Source: an uncultured Blautia sp.
GTDB lineage: Bacteria; Bacillota; Clostridia; Lachnospirales; Lachnospiraceae
Assembly (NCBI GenBank): GCA_934402155.1
Contig: CAKRTP010000043.1
Coordinates: 1-13,918 of the forward strand
DNA: 13,918 nucleotides
Direction of reading: 5' to 3'
The translations under genes were made by a program, and so were the position numbers. Below are positions 7,622 to 13,918 of the stretch, in pieces; the stretch's first letter is position 1; every line of letters begins with the position of its first letter. Under the pieces are notes generated by a model. That model was not told the DNA's origin. It saw only the letters and a list, made by a program, of their open reading frames with translations, and did not search any database.

Positions 7622-7655
7622 GCCAGCGGGTTTTAGCCCGCTGGCCTGTTTTTTT
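7622..7655 (+). terminator. Intrinsic terminator of glgCD, overlapping a converging gene
   Basis: A GC-rich nine-pair stem (GCCAGCGGG, 7622-7630, with CCCGCTGGC, 7637-7645) and a TTTTAG loop are followed by CTG and seven T at 7649-7655. It lies 12 bases after the glgD stop. The loop contains the stop codon of the minus-strand HD-GYP gene (7633-7635), and the right arm codes for its last residues. On the minus strand the stem is not followed by a good U-run, so it mainly serves glgCD. Confidence 0.9.
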
Positions 7656-10461
7656 CCAGTGAAACATATTCGTACTTCGGAATGATGTCATCTCTGCAAT
7701 ACTGCTCATGATATTGACCAAAAATTCTCTTCATTACTTTCGGAATCTGCTCTTCTTCTGTTTTAAAGAGTATAAGCAGATACTGCATGGAACTGTACCG
7801 TGTACAGATATCTACCGATCTTATCTTCTTTCTGATTGCCTGTTCCATATATTCCAGCGCATGTTCAATATCCTCTATACTCATAACAGAATCCGGAGCT
7901 GTCTCCATCGTTACCATTACCAGATAACATTCGCATTTATATCTTTCTTCCAGATTGTTTATATATTCAAATACCCTGGCAAAATCCCGATATTCCAGTG
8001 ACAACGCACCCGAATAATTTCCACTGTCGCGCAGCGCTCTGGAGATCATTTTCAGATCCTGTCCTGCCCCACACATATGCTGTTTTTCATTTCCCATCTG
8101 ATGATAAAAGAAAAAGCTTCCCTTTCCATTTTGCTTCACATAATAAAGTGCTTTATCCGCCTTCGTATAACATTCCTCAAAAGAATCTCCCAGATCAGCT
8201 CTGCAGATACCAGCTGAGACAGAAGCACAGCTTATTTCAATATCCTTTTCTTTACATTCGGCAAATCCATCAAGAATCTTTTCGACAATTTCTGCAATCT
8301 CCCTGCGAGCCACATCAGGTATGAACATCAGGAATTCATCGCCGCCCAGACGACAGACAACTCCATACTGTGCCTGATCCATAAGCAGAGAACCCAGCAG
8401 CTTTAATGCCCTGTCACCAGCTTTATGTCCGTAAATATCATTGATCTTTTTGAGATTATCCATATCAAGAAAAACCAGGTATCCGGGACTCTGCTGCATA
8501 AACTCGGCCACCATTCTTTCACCTCTGTTTCTCATCGGCAGACCTGTCAGGAAATCAAATCCCTCACTGTCATCCTGGTTCTTCATCGTAGTCACAACAT
8601 TTGAAATAAAATCCTCTATTTCTGCCCGGGACTCATCGAATTCACTATACTTTCTTTCCTCTCCTGTAATCGTCAGTCTGTTTTCACTCAGCAATTTCAG
8701 AAAAACATCTGTAATCTCCGGATCAAACTGAGTACCACGATTTTTTCTTATCTCATTATAGATTATTGTTTCATCCAGAAAATTCCTGTAGATTCGCTTT
8801 GTCTTCATTGCATCATAGCTTTCAGCAATGGCAACAATTCTGGCATACAGAGGAATCTCATCACCCTTAAGCCCATCCGGATAACCGGTACCGTCATATC
8901 TTTCATGATGACTTCGTGCTACCTCATCCATATGATCGATCAGGGTGATATTTTTCAGTATTTCTGATCCGATAACCGTATGCTTCTTTATTACCGCATA
9001 TTCCTCATCCGTCAACTTTGTCGGCTTATTCTGGATCATATCCGGAATACCAATCGTGCCAATATCATGCAGATGAGCCGTGTATTTCAGTTTCTGTATT
9101 TCTTCATCTTCCCAGCCAAGCTCTTTTGCGATCAGTCCCGAGTATTCTGACACACGATACGAATGTCCTCTGGTATATTCGTCCTTGGCTTCTATTGTAG
9201 CTGATAACGTCTGCATCATCTGCAGAGACATCTTTAACATCTGCTGCTTCCGCTTCTCCATGTCTGCTTTGTGCCGCTGATTTTCCAGGTTATGAACCGT
9301 CTTCAGCGTCTTCACAAGATTTACGATAATAAGAATGAGCATCCCCGTACCGATAAACAGACCTGATATGGAAACCACAAAATATGCTGATACCGCCTCA
9401 ATGACAACTGCAGCCATCGCTATTATAATACCAGTTACTATAATTTTGTCTTCGCCGATACAGCCCCTTCGTGCATCACAGAACAGCAGCACTATTACTG
9501 TAATCACAGCCGCAACAAGTATACAATGTGCCACCGGAAGTGTTTCGATATAATCTGCAATTCCGGAAATATGAAGACCGGAGCAGATCATCAGATTCAG
9601 AAATGCAATATTTTCTATTATATCATAAACTCTATGATACCTTCCCTGCTGGAGCATATCCATATAATATGAAAGTGCTACGGGAGCAAGCATGATCATA
9701 ACAAAACACAATGAAGCCAGCGCAGATGGGTTTGGAACAATAAACTGCCTCAGTTTTGACTCACCGATCATCCATACGGCAGCCATAAACACACACCAGC
9801 CCAGATATTCCATTTCGAATTTTACATGATATATGATTCCCAGCGAGATTCCAAAAATAATCGTGGTGATACCTGTAAACAGCAAAAAGAACGCAATGAT
9901 CGTGGCGACCCCATATGTATGAAAAAGCCATTCCCATATATCTGCCTTATCTCCACAATACACTGTATTGATCACACCGGAATATTTACTCGTATTACTT
10001 GTCAGTTCAATACGCACTTCTTTGCCTGCATCCGCTTCTGAAGTAGGACAGAAGACATAACTGCTGGCTGAATTCTTACCAACCAGCCGGATATTCGATG
10101 TATCATACTCTGCTCTCAGTTCTCCCCCTACATAAAATCGAACATCCTGCAGAGACGAACGTATCGCAAGCGTACACTGCGTATAATTCTTCGGAAGCTG
10201 TGTAACAACTGTCAGTGTCTCGCCTGCCGGCACCGCAAATGTACCGGGAACCTGGATCGGGACTCTGCTTCCGTCCGCTTTCTCCCATTCAAAGCTTCCC
10301 TGATAAACAAGCTTCTCCTCTGTCTCTGCACTGTTATATGTATTATTCCTGCCAAACTGCAATATGCCAACGCCAATCAGACTCAGTGCCATCAGAATAT
10401 AAAACAGAAATCTATTTTTTTGATTTACTACGCAAATACTTCTGTCCAAATTATTATCCAT
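7633..10461 (-). CDS. Membrane HD-GYP / GGDEF c-di-GMP signalling protein with degenerate C-terminal cyclase-like domain
   Basis: The 942-residue protein has one membrane segment (about 18-36), an extracytoplasmic beta-rich domain (about 45-175, galactose-binding/7TMR-DISM-like by appearance), about seven membrane segments (185-385) and a helical linker. An HD-GYP domain follows (about 415-590): GHSYRV 432-437, His465-Asp466, His494, HHERYDGTGYP 518-528. Next is a GGDEF domain (about 636-786), with DMDNLKKIND 666-675 and an intact GGDEF 706-710. It lacks the RxxD inhibitory site (AQYG there). HD-GYP domains degrade and GGDEF domains make c-di-GMP, so activity may be switched by the sensor. 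Two HD-GYP residues deviate: HDIGT instead of HDIGK, and Glu547 for the usual Asp. Residues about 810-935 resemble a degenerate GGDEF domain (RYSSMQY 888-894). AAAGG directly abuts the ATG; a TTG at codon 5 is an alternative start. Confidence 0.9.
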   Translation of the reverse strand: MDNNLDRSICVVNQKNRFLFYILMALSLIGVGILQFGRNNTYNSAETEEKLVYQGSFEWEKADGSRVPIQVPGTFAVPAGETLTVVTQLPKNYTQCTLAIRSSLQDVRFYVGGELRAEYDTSNIRLVGKNSASSYVFCPTSEADAGKEVRIELTSNTSKYSGVINTVYCGDKADIWEWLFHTYGVATIIAFFLLFTGITTIIFGISLGIIYHVKFEMEYLGWCVFMAAVWMIGESKLRQFIVPNPSALASLCFVMIMLAPVALSYYMDMLQQGRYHRVYDIIENIAFLNLMICSGLHISGIADYIETLPVAHCILVAAVITVIVLLFCDARRGCIGEDKIIVTGIIIAMAAVVIEAVSAYFVVSISGLFIGTGMLILIIVNLVKTLKTVHNLENQRHKADMEKRKQQMLKMSLQMMQTLSATIEAKDEYTRGHSYRVSEYSGLIAKELGWEDEEIQKLKYTAHLHDIGTIGIPDMIQNKPTKLTDEEYAVIKKHTVIGSEILKNITLIDHMDEVARSHHERYDGTGYPDGLKGDEIPLYARIVAIAESYDAMKTKRIYRNFLDETIIYNEIRKNRGTQFDPEITDVFLKLLSENRLTITGEERKYSEFDESRAEIEDFISNVVTTMKNQDDSEGFDFLTGLPMRNRGERMVAEFMQQSPGYLVFLDMDNLKKINDIYGHKAGDRALKLLGSLLMDQAQYGVVCRLGGDEFLMFIPDVARREIAEIVEKILDGFAECKEKDIEISCASVSAGICRADLGDSFEECYTKADKALYYVKQNGKGSFFFYHQMGNEKQHMCGAGQDLKMISRALRDSGNYSGALSLEYRDFARVFEYINNLEERYKCECYLVMVTMETAPDSVMSIEDIEHALEYMEQAIRKKIRSVDICTRYSSMQYLLILFKTEEEQIPKVMKRIFGQYHEQYCRDDIIPKYEYVSLEKNRPAG

Positions 10462-10502
10462 CCTTTTATTTTTCAGACCCTTAGTCAGTTTTTGTTGTAA
10501 TT

Positions 10503-10531
10503 ATTTTACAATATTTTCAGCCTTATCTCAA
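10503..10531 (-). promoter_or_regulatory. Promoter for the HD-GYP/GGDEF gene
   Basis: On the minus strand, TTGAGA (10526-10531) and TAAAAT (10503-10508) are exactly 17 bases apart. They sit in the 87-base gap between the histidine kinase stop and the HD-GYP gene, about 40 bases before its start. No terminator is visible between the kinase and this promoter, so read-through from the upstream operon is also possible. Confidence 0.6.
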
Positions 10532-10548
10532 TCATTTTCTATCTTTAC

Positions 10549-11802
10549 TTACAGCAGAACCGTCACTTTCATTCCTCTTCCATCTTTGTTCTCTGCCATG
10601 ATCTTACCTTTGTGTGCCTGGACAATTGCCCTGGCAACCGATAAACCAATTCCGGATCCACCGGTTTCTGAATTTCTGGAACTGTCCAGCCTGTAAAATC
10701 GTTCAAACAATACATCCAGCTTTCCCTTCGGAAGATCTTCGGCATCATTATACACTTCCAACATTATCTTTTTGCCCTTTTTCTTCAGAGTCAGACTGAT
10801 CTTTGCCTTATCAGAAGAATATTTGACGGCATTATCAAGCAGGAGCCCCACCAGCTGACAGATGCTTCGTTCGTCTCCAACATAAAAAATATTATCCTCA
10901 ATTTCTGATATCAGTTTTTTCTCTTTCGTCCGTGCAAGAGTTTCATACAACTGAAGACTTTCAGATACCGCCTCTGAGAGATTAAAATCCGCAATGTCCT
11001 GAAGCCCCTTTTCTTCGTCCAGCCTGCTTAAAGTTACCAGCTGCTGTACCAGTCCCGACAGTCTCTGGATCTGCTTGCGAGTACTTTTTGTCCACTGTGA
11101 TTCTCCGTTTTCCATTTCAATTACCTCTGTATTGGCATCTATGATCGTCAGCGGTGTTTTTAACTCATGACTCGCATCTGTAATAAAACGCTTCTGCTTC
11201 TGTATGCTCTCTTCCACCGGCCGGAATACCATACGCGAAAAGATCACAACCAGAACAAAGACTGCTGCCAGCCCAAGAAATGATACCGATACTGTTGTGA
11301 CCAGCACAGTTCTGAAATTTGTGAGTTCTCTCTGGCAGTCAAGAAATACATATTTTATTTCATCCTCTTCCTGCACAACTCTGTAGCGGTAAACTTCAAG
11401 AAAACCTGTCTCGGCAGATCCTTCTCTGATCTTCTGTGCATATTTTTCTGCTGTGTCTTCATCAACAGCCGCAATCCTTTCCAGATCACAGTCAGTAATT
11501 TCGCTTTCAGAATTTTCCGTCACAGTAAAATAGCGGGTTTCAAACGGGGTTTCTGCCGAAAAATGATCTTTTCCATCTGGCTTTTCCGGCGGATCTGCTT
11601 TTTCGTCCCCCTCATCTGGTTTCTGTCCCGTTTCTCCCGGAAATTTTCCGTCATTCATCGCAAGAAGGGCGGTCATATCATCCGCCCTGTCCAACACTTT
11701 CATATAATTACTGATATTGACGCAAGCCATGATGGCCGTAAGTACCACCAGTGTAGAAAGCATCGCTACCAGAATAAATTTTCTGCGCAGATCTTTTATC
11801 AT
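10549..11802 (-). CDS. Two-component sensor histidine kinase
   Basis: The 417-residue membrane kinase has a membrane segment at about 9-30, an extracytoplasmic sensor part of about 135 residues, a second segment at about 166-188 and a cytoplasmic kinase core. The dimerisation/phospho-acceptor motif is FITDASHELKTPL with His212. The ATP-binding domain has DNAVKY (Asn324), FERFYRLD (367-373) and GGSGIGLSVA (381-390). The sensor part holds an acidic Pro/Asp/Gly/Glu-rich stretch (about 54-80) and two cysteines (105, 156) that could pair. The frame is open upstream to 11910 inside the regulator gene, but the ATG at 11800-11802 has GGAGG 7 bases upstream and overlaps the regulator stop as ATGA, so it is the true start. 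Its partner is the regulator encoded just upstream. Confidence 0.94.
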   Translation of the reverse strand: MIKDLRRKFILVAMLSTLVVLTAIMACVNISNYMKVLDRADDMTALLAMNDGKFPGETGQKPDEGDEKADPPEKPDGKDHFSAETPFETRYFTVTENSESEITDCDLERIAAVDEDTAEKYAQKIREGSAETGFLEVYRYRVVQEEDEIKYVFLDCQRELTNFRTVLVTTVSVSFLGLAAVFVLVVIFSRMVFRPVEESIQKQKRFITDASHELKTPLTIIDANTEVIEMENGESQWTKSTRKQIQRLSGLVQQLVTLSRLDEEKGLQDIADFNLSEAVSESLQLYETLARTKEKKLISEIEDNIFYVGDERSICQLVGLLLDNAVKYSSDKAKISLTLKKKGKKIMLEVYNDAEDLPKGKLDVLFERFYRLDSSRNSETGGSGIGLSVARAIVQAHKGKIMAENKDGRGMKVTVLL

Positions 11803-12479
11803 CGTTCTGCCTCCAGTTCCAGATAGTATCCCTGCCCCCGGGCAGCCCTGATCTTTACATTTGCTTCCAGCGCAGTCAGTCTCTTTCTCAGATAGGAAAT
11901 GTAAACCCATACTACTCCTACATCCGACTCACTGTCATAACCCCAGATTTTTTCCATAAAACGTTCTGTAGAAATTACCTGACCCGGATTTGATGCCAGA
12001 AGTTCCATGATCTGAAACTCTTTATTCGGCAGACGTATCGTATCTGCCGATGATCTCAGTTCAAAGGTTGTGCAGTCCAGAGAAAGATTTCCCACCTTTA
12101 ACACCGAACTCACAGCCTCTGTCCGTCTTCTTGTTACAGAGCGTATCCTTGCCAGAAGTTCTTTGGCTGCAAACGGTTTACTCAGATAATCATCTGCTCC
12201 GCTGTCCAGCCCAAGCACGCGGTCATCCACCTCAGTTTTGGCAGTCAGGATCAGCACCGGAACATCATTTCCCTGCTCACGGATAGTTCTTAATACCGTG
12301 AGCCCATCCATCTTCGGCATCATTATGTCCAGGATCGCACCATCATAATTATCCGCCTCCAGATATGCCAGCGCATCCTCTCCATTATAAACTGCATCCA
12401 CGGAATAGTTGTTGTGTTTGAGGATGGCCACCAATGCGTCTGAAAGTTCTTTTTCATCTTCAGCAAGTAAAAGTCTCAT
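11799..12479 (-). CDS. OmpR-family response regulator
   Basis: The 226-residue transcription factor partners with the overlapping kinase. The receiver domain (1-120) has the acidic pocket Glu7-Asp8, phospho-acceptor Asp51 in AILDIMMPKMDG, Thr79 and Lys101 in LSKPF. The winged-helix DNA-binding domain (about 128-222) has the OmpR pattern LPNKEFQIMELLASNPGQVI, then VWVYISYLRKRL for the recognition-helix region and RGQGYYL for the wing. The ATG has AAAGGAGG 5 bases upstream. The gene starts 20 bases after the stop of the beta-helix protein gene, with no terminator between them, so the three genes appear to be one operon and the system may regulate it. The target sites are not identifiable here. 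Confidence 0.95.
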   Translation of the reverse strand: MRLLLAEDEKELSDALVAILKHNNYSVDAVYNGEDALAYLEADNYDGAILDIMMPKMDGLTVLRTIREQGNDVPVLILTAKTEVDDRVLGLDSGADDYLSKPFAAKELLARIRSVTRRRTEAVSSVLKVGNLSLDCTTFELRSSADTIRLPNKEFQIMELLASNPGQVISTERFMEKIWGYDSESDVGVVWVYISYLRKRLTALEANVKIRAARGQGYYLELEAER

Positions 12480-12499
12480 ACGCTCCTCCTTTATTTTGT

Positions 12500-13918
12500 T
12501 TAAGCAAGTTCTTCCGGTTTATCTACTTCATAATCAGACCACTGTGTTGTGGAAGAAGCACCTGAAAGATCTGCTGTATCTGCATAAGAATCTACAGTTA
12601 CAGTATAGCCGCTTTCACCTTCCGCGTAAACCGTTCCGTCGGTTCCTTTTATGGTCACGGTATTTCCATCTGCATCGACGATCATGCCACTGTTGGAGAG
12701 ACTTGTCAGAGTACTGTCTCCTGTCACAGTCCATGTGCAGCCCTCACCGATATAAAGATTGCAGTATCCGTCTCCGCCTTCTCCGGCATTGCTCTCATCA
12801 TCTGTCACTGCACCGGTAAGTGTACTTCCGTCTGTCATATAAAAATCAAGCTGACTGATGCTGTCCCAGACCACGTCTCCCTGCATTGTCTGTTTTACTG
12901 CCGTAAACAGACAGTCCGCACCATTGGCTCCGCTTTCACCCCATCCTCTCTGGTTGCTGTTTCCTGTACACTTCAGGAAGAAATCATTATCATCTGCATA
13001 TGTGATATCTACATCGGAAAGTGTGATCGTAGACTCTGTATTGGTTGTGTAGAACATCCCTCCATTCCCGGCTGTCAGAGAACCACCGTTCATCTCAAAA
13101 GTGCTGTTTCCAACTTCGGAGTCACCAGACATACTCTGATAGAGAATTACATTCCAGGTGCAGTCATTCTGCTCACTGTCACTCATATTTCCGGTGAGAT
13201 CAGAATCAAAAAGATGAATCGAGTTCAGTCCTTCAATGCAGATTGCTTCTGAACCATTTGCAGTAAGTGCTGCATTATTTACAGAGATATCTGCGGTACT
13301 GTAGATTGCCGGAGATCCAACACCATTAGAGGTATAAGTCCCACCATTTACTACCATTGTTCCGCCGCCTCTGTCACTTCTGATCGCTGCTGAAGATTCT
13401 CCGTTTGTTTCAACTGTCATATCCCAGGCATAAAGTGTTCCACCTCCTGCCGCATGGATTCCTCCGGAAGTATCCTGGCTGGTAGTTATTGTATCGTTTG
13501 CTGCATAAACCGTTCCGTCACCATAAGCAAACAATCCTGCAGCTCCTTTTGAATCTGTACTGATCGTTGAATTGCTTACATAAGCTTCGCCGTCTGTTGC
13601 AAGAACCGCAGCACCAACACCATAAAAGCTGGAGTTATCGCCTCCCTGACTGTCAGAGGACTCTCTTGTGATCGTTGAATTCCTGATTGAAACCTTTGCT
13701 CCGTTTGAAATATGAGCCACGTTCTCATCGGTTCCTGTGGAGCTCAGTGTCTCGCCATCTACAGTTGTGTCTTCCGTATAGTCGTTTGCTGCATCGTAGC
13801 TTTCCACTCCCTGTGACTGTCCTCCAGGTGCACCTCCCGGACCTCCGGCTCCTCCGCCCTGTGGCGGTTCTCCATCTGGTTTTTCATCTGACGGTGCATT
13901 TCCATTGTCTCCATCTGG
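12500..13918 (-). CDS. Secreted parallel beta-helix repeat protein, carbohydrate-binding/adhesin-like (partial, 5' end beyond window)
   Basis: 472 codons are visible, and the frame stays open through the right edge. The GTG at 13805-13807 is internal, with no ribosome-binding site. The visible protein starts with a Pro/Gly/Asp/Glu-rich linker (residues 1-37, such as EKPDGEPPQGGG). It continues as a Gly/Ser/Thr/Asp-rich, low-Lys region of repeated short strands: six turns of about 21-26 residues share a [GA]-A-[VLI] motif followed by a glycine turn and an S-T-I-x-T-like strand. This is the appearance of a right-handed parallel beta-helix (pectate lyase or Cthe_2159-like carbohydrate-binding proteins). 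It has no LPxTG, choline-binding or C-terminal membrane anchor; a signal or lipoprotein anchor would be in the missing N-terminus. I cannot see catalytic residues. The binding function is inferred, and the operon with a two-component system suggests regulated surface display. Confidence 0.75.
   Translation of the reverse strand, partial: PDGDNGNAPSDEKPDGEPPQGGGAGGPGGAPGGQSQGVESYDAANDYTEDTTVDGETLSSTGTDENVAHISNGAKVSIRNSTITRESSDSQGGDNSSFYGVGAAVLATDGEAYVSNSTISTDSKGAAGLFAYGDGTVYAANDTITTSQDTSGGIHAAGGGTLYAWDMTVETNGESSAAIRSDRGGGTMVVNGGTYTSNGVGSPAIYSTADISVNNAALTANGSEAICIEGLNSIHLFDSDLTGNMSDSEQNDCTWNVILYQSMSGDSEVGNSTFEMNGGSLTAGNGGMFYTTNTESTITLSDVDITYADDNDFFLKCTGNSNQRGWGESGANGADCLFTAVKQTMQGDVVWDSISQLDFYMTDGSTLTGAVTDDESNAGEGGDGYCNLYIGEGCTWTVTGDSTLTSLSNSGMIVDADGNTVTIKGTDGTVYAEGESGYTVTVDSYADTADLSGASSTTQWSDYEVDKPEELA

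Noticed and set aside
11803..11910. 36-residue N-terminal extension of the histidine kinase
   Set aside because: It overlaps the response regulator coding region out of frame. The ATGA junction with GGAGG upstream supports the start at 11802.
13805..13807. GTG as the start of the beta-helix protein
   Set aside because: The frame continues open through the right edge with a meaningful Pro/Gly-rich linker and there is no ribosome-binding site, so the true start lies beyond the window.

Overview
The window looks like chromosomal DNA from a low-to-mid GC Clostridia, most likely a gut Lachnospiraceae (inferred from gene content, not from a search). The indicators are a zinc-type L33 start, the paired glgC/glgD genes typical of Firmicutes, purine-rich Shine-Dalgarno sites, sigma-A-like promoters and a large membrane HD-GYP/GGDEF protein.

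Left part (1-5000): the first 13 codons of rpmG (ribosomal protein L33) run off the left edge on the minus strand. A divergent promoter drives a two-gene polysaccharide ABC exporter (permease 305-1090, ATPase 1096-1833). Converging on it, across a bidirectional terminator, is a three-gene minus-strand operon: a polyprenyl-phosphate sugar-1-phosphate transferase (initiating enzyme), a LicD-family phosphotransferase and a family 2 glycosyltransferase. Together they suggest assembly and export of a cell-surface glycan carrying a phospho-substituent. The set is too small to build a whole polymer, so other genes must lie elsewhere.

Middle (5000-7660): a 356-base AT-rich divergent promoter region with phased T-tracts precedes glgC-glgD, the ADP-glucose pyrophosphorylase pair for glycogen synthesis. 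It ends in a strong terminator whose hairpin also encodes the last residues of the converging gene.

Right part (7630-13918), all minus strand: a 942-residue membrane protein combines a predicted extracytoplasmic beta-sandwich, about seven membrane segments, an HD-GYP domain with two altered conserved residues, an intact GGDEF domain and a C-terminal degenerate GGDEF-like domain. It has its own promoter. Upstream of it lies an apparent operon: a secreted, repeat-built parallel beta-helix protein (its N-terminus is beyond the right edge), then an OmpR-family response regulator, then a histidine kinase that overlaps the regulator by 4 bases. The most interesting items are the c-di-GMP protein with its unusual HD-GYP residues and degenerate second cyclase domain, and the beta-helix/two-component operon, in which the sensor's extracellular segment shares a short acidic Pro-Asp-Gly motif with the secreted protein. 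I saw no tRNA, rRNA, CRISPR array, insertion sequence or riboswitch.
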